Below are positions 37,154 through 50,056 of a DNA stretch of 64,000 nt, one piece after another. Under the pieces are notes generated by a model. That model searched no databases. It saw nothing but the letters and a program-made list of their open reading frames with translations, and was not told where the DNA came from. Origin of the DNA: Bilabrum cf. latius (taxonomy: Eukaryota > Bigyra: Bicosoecida > Bigyra > Bicosoecida); NCBI GenBank assembly GCA_965178125.1, contig OZ237757.1, forward strand, positions 1-64,000, given 5' to 3'. Made by a program: the position numbers and the translations under genes. Each line of letters begins with the position of its first letter. Positions within the stretch are counted from its first letter, which is position 1.

Positions 37154-39542
37154 ATGAGCGACAAGCCAAGTGAGACTTTAGCTAGCATGGTTGATCCAGC
37201 TTATGCACGAGTTTGGGAATGATTGAAAGCAATACGAAAGGCAGTGGTGCTGTCAATTCATCCTCACCGGCCGAGAACGTATTTTCCAGTCCGTGAAATT
37301 CCGGTCCTCCTTATCTTCTGTCCGACTTGGCGGAGCCATGGAACTTTCCCTTGCACACGAGTCAAAAGATTTGGTTGCCGTGCTTTGCTAGGAGTTACGG
37401 CTAGTCGGCACTGAATAGACAAGCCCACTTTCGGAGCTCTCCCCATCTACTTTCGCAGAACCAAGATATGTTCCTCCTTTCATGCGCCAGCGCATGAATG
37501 GAGGTCCTCAGACGAGAACTTCAAGCGGAGCTGGCAGTGGTGCTGCTCGCTTCGGTTCAGCGGCAGCCCCAGCGCCCGCGCCATCTGCAGCAGCAGCCGA
37601 TGCAAAAGCCGACGCCGCTGTTTCCGAATCCAAGTCTGCAGACCCCGCTTCGGCGCCCGCGCCTGCCCCGGCAGCCGCGGCGGGCAGCAAGGGCTCTGGT
37701 GCTGTCGCAGGCACCTACCGTCCGCCGGGCACTCGCGCCCCTGCACCGAGCGCGCCTCCCGCATTCTCAGCGGCAGGTGGTAGCGGTAGGGGCACTTCCT
37801 GGGGCTCTCGAGGGGGCTCCGAGGGCGGCTGGGGGGGCCGTGGTAAGGAGGGCGGCGGTCGGTTCGCCGGGTCGAGCGGGCGGGGCCGAGGGGGCGAGCA
37901 GACGACGGAGCTGGGCTTCCACGGGAGCGACCGGGAAGATGCCCGCATCGCCGCCGATTTGTTCTCCGGCGCAGACCACGGGGTGAGCAAGGGCATCCAC
38001 TTCGACAAGTACGACGACATCCCCGTGAGCGTGGAGGACGGGACCTCCAAGGAGCCCCCCGCGGCCATGGAGACCTTCACAGAGGAGGCGCTGGGGTCCA
38101 GGCTGTACAAGAACATCAAGCTGTGCGGGTACACGACGCCCACCCCGGTGCAGAAGCACGCGATGGGCATCTCCGCGGAGGGCCGAGACATCATGGCTTG
38201 CGCGCAGACAGGCAGCGGCAAGACGGCGGCTTTCCTCATCCCCATGGTCGCCTCCATGCTGAGCACGGGGAACAAGCCAAGGCCCAGCCGCACGCGGTTC
38301 GGCACCAAGTTCCCCATGGCCGTGGTGCTGGCACCCGTGCGCGAGCTGGCCCAGCAGATCCACGGGGAGGCCCTCAAGTTCACTTACGCTACAGGCATCC
38401 GCCCTGTGGCCGTGTACGGTGGCGTCAAGCCCATCACGCAGCTGCGGGACGTTGAGCGGGGCTGCGACCTGATCATCGCCACTCCCGGGCGCCTGATCGA
38501 CTTCATCGAGCGCGGCAAGATCAGCCTCGCTAACGTGCAGTTCCTGGTGCTGGACGAGGCCGACCGCATGCTGGACATGGGCTTCGAGCCCGACATCCGC
38601 AAGATCGTGGAGGGCAAGGACATGCCCATGGAGAGGACTACCTTCTTGTTCTCTGCCACGCTGCCCGACGACATCCAGCGGCTGGCGGCGGATTTCCTCC
38701 GAGACTACGTGTTCCTGGCTGTGGGCACAGTGGGCGAGTTCGCTAGCAACGTCACGCAGGAGATCGTGTACGTGAAGGGCCCCGACAAGATGATGATGCT
38801 CATGGAGCGGCTGAACGAGGTCAAGGAAGGCCTCATCCTCGTGTTCGTGGAGACCAAGCGATCCTGTGACGCGCTCGAGTACGAGCTGCTCAACAACGGG
38901 TACCCGGTCACGTGCATCCACGGGGACCGCTCGCAGGAGGAGCGCACGGAGGCCATCAACTCGTTCAAGAACCAGAGCACGCCCATCCTCGTGGCCACCG
39001 ACATCGCGGCCCGCGGTCTGGACATCTCGAGCATCACGTACGTGTTCAACTACGATATGCCCAACACCATCGACGACTACGTGCACAGAGTTGGCCGCAC
39101 AGGGCGCGCGGGCAATGCCGGCAGGGCCGTCAGCTTCATGAACGAGCGCAACCGCAGCATCGCCAAGGCCCTGGTGAGCAAGCTGGACGAGGGGGACCAG
39201 GAGGTGCCTACCTGGCTGAGGACGCTGGCGTCGGGGTTCGGCGGAGGGGGCGGGGGCCGACGCGGGGGCAAGGGGGGGACCTCATACGGTGGCCGGGACT
39301 TCCGTCGCGGTGGTGGCGGCGGGGGTAAGGGGGGCGGCGGGGGCGGCCGGGGGGGAGGTCCGTCCAAGGGGGGCAGCGCATCCGGCGGGGCCAAGGGGGG
39401 TGCCAAGGGGGCTGCCAGCAAGAGCGCGGGCGGATCCAAGAAAACTTTCGGCGCGGGAGGAGGCAAACCCGGCGGATTCGGCGGATTCGGCGGAGGCGGT
39501 TTCGGTGGGGCAGGTGGGTTCGGAGGCGGTTTCGGCCGCTGA
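37154..39542 (+). CDS. DDX3: DDX3/Ded1-type DEAD-box RNA helicase
   Basis: A 16-nt first exon (37154-37169, MSDKP) splices over 289 nt to exon 2 (37459-39542), recreating an MSDKPKPRYVPPFMR start whose YVPP motif is typical of Ded1/DDX3. The total of 699 aa ends in TGA with no in-frame TAG. Motifs in order are the Q motif GYTTPTPVQ, AQTGSGKT, the Ia equivalent PVREL, ATPGRL, LDEADRMLDMG, SAT, VATDIAARGLDI and HRVGRTGR. The tail is Gly/Lys-rich with RGG- and FGG-type repeats. It acts in mRNA scanning and translation initiation. Exon 1 is inferred from frame and family fit, while the helicase core itself is certain. Confidence 0.96.
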
Positions 39543-39992
39543 GATGAGCCTATTGGGCGGTGCAGGAGGGAAGGACTGGAGGAGGAAGGGTCGGTTGTGG
39601 CGTGGAAGCGGCCTTGGTGGGAGGACCCGAGTGGATCGTGGCTGGCCAGCGCCCTCTAGGGCGCGTGAAGCGAGCCGTTAGGTGAAGATCGTGCCCGCGT
39701 GTGGGGCCTCTGGACTGCCGAGCTGGCCGACGTGGTCTGCGGCAGGACTGCTAGGCCCGTGCGGGATTTGGAGGAGTGTAGAGCTGAAAGCAATCGCTTG
39801 GGATATCTCGTCTAGACTGTGAATTGGGGGATGAAATAGCAAACATCATTCGTACTTCAGCGCAACACGCAAGCATCAAGGGTAGGCCTCGCCAAACCAC
39901 CGAGATTGAGATCCGGAATACGGACTCCGGATCCCGGATGGTGTATGCCTAGGCCCTAGCATAGGATCCCCTTGCAAGGACAGACCCACCGA
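39543..39992. other. Convergent intergenic region
   Basis: This is the space between the 3' ends of the DDX3-type gene and the minus-strand glucanase gene. I see only UTR-like sequence. Confidence 0.5.
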
Positions 39993-41252
39993 TCAGCAGG
40001 TGTAGGCCCACTCGTCCTGGGGGCCCTAGGACACGTTGGCCGGTAGCACGCCCTGTTCGATGGAGAAGAGAGCGTCCCACTCTGGCGAGTTCCCTTCGGT
40101 CTTAAGGCACCAGAAGAACCACCCGCGCACCGCCCCCTGCCCGGGGGCGCCCCCTTTGACCGTGCCCTCGAATGCGCTCACCATCGAGTCGAACATCGCG
40201 CGCAGCCAGACCAGCCCGCCGCCCACCGCCCCGGGCTGGGTGGGCGCCAGAGACGTGTTGCTGGGGACGTTCTGGTGCGTGGTGGCGAGGCTCCACTCGC
40301 CCACCACTGTCCAGTCTCGATCCGTGCGGTTGAGCAGGTCGGGGCCCACAGTGTCACAGGTGTACCTTACGATGTCCCAGGGCTTCATGCCGGCCGTGGG
40401 TCCGCCGAATGCGTCGTAGATGTGCGAGTCGATGAGGACGTTCTGGTACTTGGGGGGCGAGAGCACGCCGGCGAGCCAGTTGCCCGACCCACAGAAGCCA
40501 TCAGACACCCACACATCTCCTGTAAAGGCCTAGCCCCTGATGGCGTCGTAGGCACGCGCGTAAAAGTCCTTCAGGGTGTCAAAAGGGACGCTGCCGCCCA
40601 CACAAGGCGTCCATGGCTCGTTGAGCGTCTCGATCCCGGACACCACGCCCGCCATTGAGGGGTTGGAAGACTCAAGGGCCACTACACGCCTTGCGATCTC
40701 GGCCAGTACCTCCACTGTTCGGTTCACGTTGGCAGGGTCCGTCCAGTTGATGGGCCCGACGCGACCGCTGTTGTCGTGGCCATTTTGCGACCCTGGCGCC
40801 CCATGCAAATCTACCACGGCTCGAATGCCGTGCTTGCTGCACCACGTGAGAGCCTTTTCGAGGTAGGCCCAGCCACCCTCCACAAATGGCTCGTTGTCTT
40901 CGATGGATACAATCCAGTATCCCACAGGAATTCGTACATGATTGAAGCCGGCAGCCGCGATTTTCTGAATGTCCCCCTCAACGATCCAGGTGTTCCAATG
41001 CTTCTACAGTACGGTCTCGCACTTTGTTTTGCCGAGGGTCTCGCAGAACTCCCACTCCCCGGCTCCTGACTTCACGTTGTTGTTGGAATACAAGCTCGGA
41101 GTTATCCAGCTTTCCAGAACCAGCCACCCGCCCAGATTCACCCCGCGAAAGGGCTCTTGCACATTATTTTTTTGCGAGTTTGCACTTGCACTTGCACGCG
41201 CGTGCACAGCAAGGGCCACGCCAATGGCTATAGAAGCACCCAGCATGCGCAT
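39993..41252 (-). CDS. Secreted GH5 exo-1,3-beta-glucanase
   Basis: A 419-aa frame runs from ATG at 41252 to TGA at 39993-39995 with three TAGs. The signal peptide (MRMLGASIAIGVALAVHARA) precedes RGVNLGGWLVLESWITPSL, the classic N-terminal motif of fungal exo-glucanases (EXG1/XOG1 type). Further motifs are VRIPVGYW, VDLHGAPGSQNGHDNSG, the acid/base ETLNEPW and the nucleophile VVGEWS. The end is WFFWCLKTEGNSPEWD and a short tail with the third TAG six codons after VLPAN. The first TAG (41004-41006) falls in the segment VL-TAG-KHWNTW, where fungal enzymes carry Gln or Glu in a motif like LQKHWSTW. Each TAG interrupts the catalytic fold or its closure, so readthrough is needed. Confidence 0.95.
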
Positions 41253-41457
41253 GTTGTTTCCGTGCAGCGACACCGGATGCACACGAGAATAAATATTCCA
41301 AATACGCTTGTTTGCGAAGCGTACAATCTGCCAGGCTGGCCAAGATCCCAGCAGCCACGAATCCGGATTCCGGAACGAATGATTCAAACTACACGCTACC
41401 CCGGCTAAGAAGTCACCCGAAGGCTAGTCTACTCGACCGGGATGATACAGTGTGTGA

Positions 41458-41841
41458 TTATCTCAATACGTTATTTACGGGCGGATGATACATCTCACTG
41501 ACCAGCTCAAGCTGCAGCAGCTGCCAGCTGTGCTGCTTCTCCGTGGAGGTTCTGCACATCTGGAGCTCCCACTGCGAGTGCTACAAGTATTTTAGGGGAT
41601 GTAAGAGACCAGCAAGGTCAGGGTCAAGGCCGCCTGCCTCGTCCCAAGCGCTCCTAGATACACCACCTGGCTGTGTTCCTGCCGGGATCGCAGCCTGCAC
41701 TAGCTCCGCTCGTGCTGCCGCTTGCGCCGCCTCGGGGGTCCCAGCTCCTGAGCCGGTTTCCTGCGCCACTCTCGTTCCCTGAAGCCCTGACATGTGCCGC
41801 ACTGTAAGGTTGAATTGAATCGCGCGGCATCCGCTCAGCAT
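41458..41841 (-). CDS. Short hypothetical frame
   Basis: A 127-aa frame from ATG at 41841 to TAA at 41458-41460 contains one TAG. It shows no family resemblance. The frame is open further upstream to near 42030, just past the stop of the next gene, so it may be a terminal exon of an unseen gene or simply an open 3' region. Confidence 0.3.
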
Positions 41842-42033
41842 GGAAACTCCTTTGGCGATCACTCGCACCCAGATCCTGATCTGGGTTTCCTCCGGCAAAC
41901 TACGGGCCCCTCCCACCCGCTTCCGACGGATGCGGGCCAACAAGTGCAGCAGCCCGCGCGCCCCACTTCCCAGGTGCCCCGTTTCCAGAACGATGCAAAA
42001 TCCGAATTTAGCCAGAAGTGCGCATTACAACTC

Positions 42034-45000
42034 TTAAGACACTGTACACCCGCCGCCGTCTTCTTGCTGCTTGAGTTTCTTCCCTTGTTGGTGCAACAGC
42101 CCGCCACCACCAGAGCGTGCCGCCGCCGCGCCAGGTCCGCTTGCCTTGCCCGCCCCAATACCTTCCTCCAGTTCGTGCGCCGCCAGCAGCAGCGGCCTAG
42201 AGTCCAGGACCAGCCGGTGCAGCGAGCTGTCCTGCTGCAAGGCTTTAGCTAGCGGGGACGTCCCTTGCCCGCTTCCCGTGCCCTCGCCCTCTTGCAGCGC
42301 CCTGGCCAGTGCACCGCAGCACGCCGTCCGCACATCTGCGTCGTGCCACCAGGCGCAGAGCAAGCCTGTCGCAGAGGTCAAGGCCACCCGGAAATCGGTG
42401 CCTGGTCCCATGCGACGAGTGCCGTTGATCTGTCCCGCAACCACTTGGGCACAGGCCCGAGCCAGCGCCAGGTCAGCCGCGGCCAGCACCCACAGGCTGG
42501 GCAGACCGCCCCGTGGGACCGGCGCGCCGGGGCCGGGTGGTGCGGGCGCGAAGAGGGACCTGTGCTGCAGCAGCAGACCGCCCTCTCTCGTGTGTGGCAG
42601 CACGGCCACGGTGGCTCCGCCCCGTGCGCCGTCCTCAGCAGCTGCCGCAGGCTCGCTCAGCTGCTTGACCGCCGCCGCATCGGCTCCACCGAGCGCGACC
42701 CGCCGCATGGCCGCGGCAATGCACACGAGCTCCCAGCGCCGGAAAGCCATCTGCGCCATTGATGCCGCCCGGTCCGGAGCCACACCCAGGAGGCCCATGT
42801 CCCTCCGCGCGCCCGCCAGCACCTGTCGCAGCAGGTGCTTCTGGTGCGCAGGGAGCTCCTGCAGCAGAGGCAGAGGAGGGGCGCTGAATGCAGCAGGGGT
42901 GACCCCGGCGGTGAAGCAGTGGGAAGTGCTCCCTGCCAGCAGGGAGCCCTCGTCCAGTTGCACGTCCACCCAGTCGGAGGGGGCGCGGACGCGCGAGGAG
43001 GAGGCAGAGCCTCCTGCAGCTGCAGGGGGCGGGGAGCCCGAGGCGGAGGCAGTGGAGGAGCCGGGTGGGGACGGAGATGCGCCTCCTGTGGGTGGCCACG
43101 CATCTTCCCTCTGGCGCATGGCAGCAGCGGCCGCGGCGTCCCCGTACGCCAGCGCGGCCCCCTCCTTCGCCTTCCACGGAAGCACGCTGCCGATGGGCCG
43201 GGCATGCTCCTCTCGTTGCACCAGCTGAGAGTGCACGCACCACACGCAGGTGGGGGGCGGAGCGGGCCCACCGTCCTCCTCTTCCCGCCACACCACGCAG
43301 CCCAGACCTACGTACCCCGCGGGGGGCACTGGTCGGAAGACAGTCACCGGCGGCTCGGACTCGATGCGCCCCACTGGCACCATGCCCACCGGAGAGGCCA
43401 AGGGGGGCGCCACCAGCTCGAAGGAGCTCTGGGGGAAGGACTGGCGGCCCTGCAGGGGGGCCCGCGGGCCGGCCATCACGTGGTGGTAGCAGCCGGCTAG
43501 CAGCCCCGGCAGGCGCGGGGGGCAGTGTGGGGGCTCCCTGCCCGTGGGCTGCAAGCACATCCCCGCCTTGCTGCATCCCCAGCGGTGCATCTCTCTGCCC
43601 CCGCTCTGTCCTTTGCTGGCTCTAGCCTCGATGGACATCCCGCCCGCCTTGGAGGTTGACAAGTATCCGCTCACGGGTGGGGGCAGGAGGCCCAGAGCCT
43701 CTGCCTCGGACCGACGCATGAGAGCGTCGCCGAAGCTGCGGATATGGCTCGTGCCCGGGTCCTGCTGGGCCTGCAGAGTCGCGTACGCGGGTCGCAGCGG
43801 GCCGTGGGCGGGTACGTACCCAGGAGGGCACGCTCCTTGATTCTTCATCTCGAGCCAGTGCCCCTGCCGCGCCACCCCATTCACCGCCGCTGCCTCGAAC
43901 CCCGGCAGCCCGTCCCTCTGGACCATGGCCGTGTCCAGCCGGGGCCGCAGCAGCACCCACTCGGTGCGCCCCCTCAGCGGCTTGATCCTGGCCACCTCTA
44001 GGCCCTCGCACATGGAGAACTGCACGAAGTCGCCCGCGCGTGGGGCAGCCAGAGGGGAACTCCGCAGGGAGTGCAGCCCGGCCGCCTGCGCCGCTGCGCT
44101 CTCCTGCTGCGCCACCAGCTCGAGCCCCCCCGGGTTGTCCTTGGCGCAGCCGTCCACCATCTCATCGAGTGCCGGGCCCTTTCCCCCGAGCGCGGCCATC
44201 ACCAGCTCCGAGATGCGCAGCAAGTTGGCATCCAGCGCAGAGGCCCTCTCCTGAATCGTGGAGTCCCTGAGCTTGGCAGAGGCGCTGAACGACAGCGAGT
44301 CCGGGCGTCGCTTGAGCTGCACCAGCCCCTGCAGCACCTGCGGGTGCCTCACGATCGCGCCGCACCGCAGAGTAGGCACGTCGGGCGATGCGGTCCAATC
44401 CGTGAACGAAACGAATGCAACCCGGTGCAGGAGGTACAGCGCGGACAGGTTCAGTTCCGCTGCCGCCGCCTGCTCGTCGGTCCAATGCCCCGAGTCGGCG
44501 GGGCTCTGCTGGTCCTAGTCCGCTTGCGTCTGGCTCCCAGCCGCAGCCGCAGCGGCAGTGGCAGCAACTGTATCGTGCTCGGTCACCCCTGGATCGTCCC
44601 TCTGTAGCTGCGTGCCTTGCACCCGCATGCACTCGTGCAGCAGCATGCCAAGATTCATGCTCTTTGACACCGCATCCCGCACCAGCCCCGGGGCTCCCTG
44701 GCCCGTGGCGGCAGTCAGCGTCCGCACCGCTTCTGTGGCCAACTCCACGACCTCTCTCCGATGCCAGGGCTGGCTGTTCATGCCGGGGGCCATCCGATGC
44801 CCCCCACTGGCGGCACCTCCCGGGCTTGCTTCAATGAACGCCTCCTTTAGGGCCAGGATGGCGTGGTACACGAGCTGGTCCACCAGGTGCTGCACCAGCC
44901 CGGGGTGCTGCATGCGGCCTGCGATGCGGTCCGACAGAAGCACCTCCCGCCACACCTGCAGGCCAACCTTGCGCGCTGCATGCAGGCGAAACATGGGGTG

Positions 45001-46483
45001 CGTCTGCTTGGTGCGTCCCATCGCGTGCGCCTGCTCGTCCGTCAGGGCGCCAAGCGTTTGCAGCCGCTGCAGGGCGGCGTTGTTGCTCTCAAAGTCGGCC
45101 GTGGAGCTGTTCGGGATCAGCTTGGACCGTGAGGAATGCGTGCGGGACAAGGGACCAGGCCCTGCCTCAGACGCGTAGTACGGATCCCCCGCACCCCCGT
45201 CCGCGTCGGCCGCCTCCTTGGCCTTGACCTTGGCCTTCATGCCTGCGTCCCCACCCGTCGTGTCCTCGGACAAGATTGCATCAGCCGCGGGTGAGACGTC
45301 TCGGAAAGCAGCCAGTGCCAGCACGTTGGCCAGGTCAGTGGCCACACCAAGCAGCTGGAGCTGAGGCAGTGCCACGAGGGCGGCAGGCAGCCCCGCAAGC
45401 GCCTCGAGAGCACCGCGGGGCACGATGCGGCCGGGGAGCAGCTCCCTCAGCGAGAGCCCCACGCTCATCACATGGTCCTTGCACGACGAGGCATCCCCCG
45501 AGTAGCCGCTGACCGCCAGCTCGAGCCGACGCACCGCGGGCTAGGTGAGCTCGAACAGGTCGTGCACTTCCTGCGTGTGCCTCGAGCGGGCCCCACTGCC
45601 AATGCCGCCCGACCCCTCGCCATCCGGGCTTGCATCCCCCGCCCGCGGCAGCAGGGTGAGTGCCCCTGCTGCTGACTGCATGACTCCCTGAGCGTCGTGC
45701 CTGGCCTGCACGCACTCCTGCACGCACATGGCAAGCACGCGCAGCATCCGCCCCAGCATGGCCGAGTCCTTCCCCGGCCCCATCTTCGCGTACTGCGCCC
45801 TCTGCTCGTCCAGGGTCACCGCGGTGGACGCACGCGCCAGCACCACCCGCGCCACTTTGGCCACCAGCGCCTGCGCCGCCACCGCGTGGGCCATCACGTC
45901 GATGTACACGGGCTTGCTGGCCCGGCGGTACCCCCCGTGCACCGAGGCCATGAACCCGCCGTGCGAGAAAGGGGAGCCAGCGCCCGTGCCTGCCGCAGCC
46001 CCGGTTCCCCCGATCGAGCCCTGCATGACCCGTTCCCAGATGTTCGCGTTGGTGACTCGAGCAGCGGAGTCCGGTGGGTCGCCCTACGCCGCCCGGAAGA
46101 GGAAAGCCACCGTGGCTGCCAGCCTTGCAACGGCAGCAACGTGCGCCACGGTTGGCTGCGGGGCCAGCGGGGCCCCGTCATCGGCCCATCCCTCGCTGGA
46201 GGGCGGCTGCTCTGCCTTGCGGCGGGCATTCTTCGACATGGTGCTCGGGCTCATGTGCACGGGGACGGGATTCGACGCGTGCGGTCCGTTCGCCCTGGCC
46301 CTGAGTCCCATCGAGGTGCAGGCCCGGCCCAGCACCTCGAGGCAGCCGGAGGCCAGGGCCAACGCGCTGCCATCCCTGGCCCTGGCCACGTCAGTGACCG
46401 TCACACATAGAGAGCGGCTCAGCTCTTGCAGGGCTTCCACGCCGAGCCGCTTGGCCGCACTGGCGTGTGGCTTGTCCGGCCCA

Positions 46484-46539
<56 letters not shown>

Positions 46540-47847
46540 CGTTTGGTCTGCGTCTTCCTCCTTGCCCTCCTCTGCCCGGGACCCTTTGACTACAGCGAGG
46601 GCGCCTCGCCCGCTGGACGCTCGCCCTAGTCTGCCGCTCCCTTTGAAGGCCCCCCTCTGGGCCCCGATCGGGGACACCATGCCAAGGGACGAGCTGGATC
46701 CCTGCCCTGTGCTGCTGCCTGTGCCCGTGCCAGTGTCCGCGGATTGGACCAAAGACAGGTGGGGCCGACTCAACCGCCGCGCCAGTCCAAACTTGGGACC
46801 AAGCCGCCGGCTGGAGCCGCGTGCTTTTTCGCCCTGGGGAGTCCCAGTGCCCGTGCCAGTGGCTGTGCCTGCGCCATCCCAATTCCCATTTCCATCCCCA
46901 TCCTCAGCTGCCCCACCCTCCTACACCACTGGCGTCAAATCCTGGGCCTCACCATCTTCACGCTCATCACCCTCCTTGTGCTCCGCCTCTAGCTCGTGGT
47001 CCAGCAGCCGCCGGTGCAGAGCGTCTGCTGGCAGACCTGCCAGCCTCGCGCGAGCCCGCAGGTCCAGTTGCTCGCTCGCTCGAGGTGCCTCTGCGCCCGT
47101 GGTCTATCCTATAGGTGCAGATGAATCGGCTCTGTCTTCTATCGCTGTATTTTCGGCGCCCCGAGTGGCATCTTCCAGGGCATCCACAGCCGCTTCGAGG
47201 CCGCTCCAGCCGCCACCGCCTGGAACACCGCCCTGTGCATCGTCTGCCCCGCCATGTGCCTGAACCAGAGTCAAGCGAGAGGCTTCCAAGGCCTTTAAAA
47301 CGCGGAGTGCGCCTCCATGACTCGATGTAGACGCCATCTCGGTGTGCCTGCTGTCGCTTGCGATGCCGAAGCGCATGAGAACGACGGCGGCATCACTCAT
47401 GAGCAAGAATGAGCCGCACTTTCCGGAAAGTGTTACCGTTGGGAGCACAACTGATCGAACAATATCTTCGGACACCACATGCTGCGGAACTGCGACCATC
47501 TACACGGCGAGCCCATACAACGCGGCCTCAGCACCATGACCGGTGCCATCGACTGCTTCGAAATGCTTTGAAGACCAAGGGGCGTCCCACTGGACGCCGC
47601 GCCGGAATACATGGGAGCAAACATCATGGACTGGTTTGGATCCTAAGGATGGAAGACCATTACTCCGGACGGGGAACGCTGCGGTCGCGTCGCTGATTTC
47701 GCTGCTTAGGTCCTCCCCATGCTCCCCCGTCCCCGCAGCAGATGCGAGCATGTATCCCGCTGCCTCTGGTGGCATAATTCGCAATAAATCCTCGATGAGC
47801 TCCAGTTGAATGGGCGCGTTGGAGAGTTTGTTGCTCAGTCCCGACAT
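42034..47847 (-). CDS. VPS62-domain (DUF946-like) large protein, paralogue A
   Basis: A 1,937-aa frame runs from ATG at 47847 to TAA at 42034-42036 with six TAGs. The N terminus (IEDLLRIMPPEAAGYMLASA) matches paralogue B (VDELLELAPPEVCINLLQAA). The body is largely helical, with Ala-rich and Gly/Ser linkers and an 18-residue poly-Ala run. In the C-terminal third, VTVFRPVPPAGYVGLGCVV followed by CVWCVHSQLV is the VPS62 (DUF946) signature that also occurs in VPS13-type lipid-transfer proteins. It is preceded by a block beginning GDFVQFSMCEGLEV shared with B. The C terminus aligns with that of B (AWWHDADVRTACCGA and AWWGVQEVRDTATEV), so the TAA lies where the family ends, good evidence that TAA terminates. 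Membrane contact or trafficking is a possible role. Confidence 0.8.
46487..46539. repeat. CTG trinucleotide run encoding poly-Ala
   Basis: About 18 CTG units on the plus strand are read as GCA on the minus strand and give a poly-alanine run inside paralogue A. The same kind of repeat is absent from the corresponding part of paralogue B, so it is a recent expansion. Confidence 0.9.
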
Positions 47848-48110
47848 GACCACCAAGAGACGATCCAAGTGAATTGTAGGCAAAGACCGTTACACGAACG
47901 CACACTTGTGCAGAATTGGCTTGATTTCCTCTAGTTAGTCAGGCAATGCCAAATTGGGGTTCTGGAAACGTTGTAAATACCACGTAGTCGACCAACAGAT
48001 CTACACAGCGATTCGGCTGACCAATCCCACATCGCTGGTGGCGCCGCGCAATCGGGCGGCGAGCAGTTCCGTAACCGCTTAAAAAGGAAAGAAATGCAGA
48101 AGCATCCTAC

Positions 48111-49848
48111 TCAAGAACTCACCTCCACACCAAGCCCAGCCACAGTGAGAAGCAGAAATCCCGCGACACTGGCACACCCCGCGGCCGCTTGCATGATCAT
48201 GCCCCCAGCCCGGCTGAAGGCTTGCGGCAGACCATGCCCTGCCTCCCCTCCAGCACCACCCCCGGACTCACCCCCATTCCCATTCCCAGCCCCATCTCCA
48301 CCCGCCCGGTCCATGCTGGCCAGTCGCCCAAATGCCCCCGCCCGCACCAGCGCGAGCAGACCTCTCGCTGCCACAAAGCAAGCCCCCACGCCCACGGCCA
48401 GCACTACACAGCCAGGTGGCACTGGTGAACCCCCATCCCCATCCCCGCCTCCGCCCCCATAATCGCACCCACGCACGGGTCCCACTGCCAGGGCCAGCAC
48501 AGCAAGCGACGGCACCACCCACGCAGCCACCAGCCCGGGGGCCCATACCCACGCCCACGCGCCAGCCCTCGAGTCCCCACTCCCCCCAGCCCCAAGAGCA
48601 GCCGCCAGCCCCGCCCCGATCGGGTCCGCTATGCCCCCCAGTGTGTTGGCGTACAGATAGGCCCGCGCCGCTCCTCGGCTGCTCCCCGCCACGCTGGTCG
48701 CGAAGGGCAGTGCTGAGAACAGGAGGGCATTTTGCAGCGCAGAGGCGACTGCCAGCAGAGCCATCGAGCACCCGTCCCGGGATAGCGCGTCCATCAAACC
48801 AGCGGGAGCGGGGGCTGCACCATGGGTGCGATCCTGCCCCTACTGGTTTGTATGCAACGACCCCTCCTCCGCGGGGGACGGCAGCTGGGCGGGGGCGCTG
48901 GCCGCAGTGGGGATGCGGGCTGAGTCAGTGTGATAACTGCCACTTCCAAGCGGAACTGACGCGCATTCCAGGATGTGGCTTGAGTCAGCGGCGAGCAGGC
49001 CTGTCCTATGCGGGTCTGGGTGTATGCCTACCGCCGCCAGTGACTCGGACCCGTGATCATCAAGATGCCTCTTCCCGGAGACGGAGCTCAGAGTCGAAGC
49101 ACTTAGACTCGGAAGGGCGGCCGGGTGGGGAGCACCTGCACGCGCGTGGGGGGGCTGCGTAGTAGCACAGCAGCTGTTTGTCCCTTGCTCACCGCAGATC
49201 AATGCGCTAGCTGCAGCCAGAGACACGAGGTGCACGCAGGCCATGCACGCGAAGAATACCTCTTCCGACAGCCTGGGAGTCTGCCCGTCCCGGAGCCCAG
49301 CAAACTGGACCAAGGCGAGCGCATTTGGGATCACAGAGGACAGACCCTCGCCTATAGCAAGCCATACGGTAGGGGGAAGGTCTCCTGGCTTTGCAGTATA
49401 AGCGGGTCTGGCTGCCAGCGGCCAGAAGAGCACGCTCGAGCTCGTGTCGGCAATACCTGCGACTGCCACCAGCACGACCAATAGCACGCTTCTGCGCCCG
49501 CCAGCAAATACCGATGTAGATTTCCATAAACCTGTCGCAAGCAGAACTTGGGCAATCGACGCGAGACCTATGCAACCGAGGACCAGGAGATTATCGATGT
49601 GGCCTGCAGCTGTGCCACGCGACCGGCTATCAGCACCCGTCTTGCGCTTGGAGGTGCTGGACGCAAACCATCCTATAGCAAGAGCAACAACGTTTGGTAT
49701 TTGAAGCGCTACTGTAAGAACAGAGGGGAGAGCAGCGCCCTCTGGAGTATTGGCAATCAACAACCCCAGCTAAGAGAATACAGAGTTCACCGCGAGCCAT
49801 GACGAGAGCCCTATCAGCAATAGGAGTGGTCCTGACCATGCTGTCATC
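48111..49848 (-). CDS. SLC52-like riboflavin carrier with an apparent 1-nt frameshift
   Basis: The main frame (49815 down to TGA at 48111-48113) carries two TAGs and resembles SLC52 riboflavin transporters. WLAVNSVFS-TAG-LGLL aligns with the TM1 motif WVAINGLWVELPLLV, ANTPEGAALPSVLTVALQIP with LPEGW-LPSYL-VVIQLAN, and the late segment ALQNALLFSALPFATSVAGS with the TNGVLPSVQSYSCLPYG region. A long hydrophilic loop and Gly-rich stretches separate the halves. Just upstream the natural continuation GPLLLIGLSS, with its ATG at 49848, lies in another frame because of one extra base near 49800 (TCAATGG). The alternative is a spliced first exon using an acceptor at gctgatag near 49812. A gtgagt motif overlaps the TGA, so an additional 3' exon is possible. 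About 578 aa in all. Confidence 0.7.
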
Positions 49849-50056
49849 CCTATTTGATCATTTCGGTACAAGCTACGTGCACTTGCCCGGGTTGAATGCT
49901 GAATTGGCAGCGAGCGAACCATCAGCGAAGCTCAGCCAAAGGTTCCCGTGAAGCTCAGCCATAGGTTCCCAAAGCTCTGGCCACGACTGGCCACCGGTTA
50001 GCTTGGCGTAGATTGCATAATCGAGCGGGACCACAGCTGCCAAGCGTCGCTGACCA

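Noticed and set aside
37767-39086. 439-aa minus-strand ORF opposite DDX3
   Set aside because: It is an antisense shadow of a certain helicase gene.
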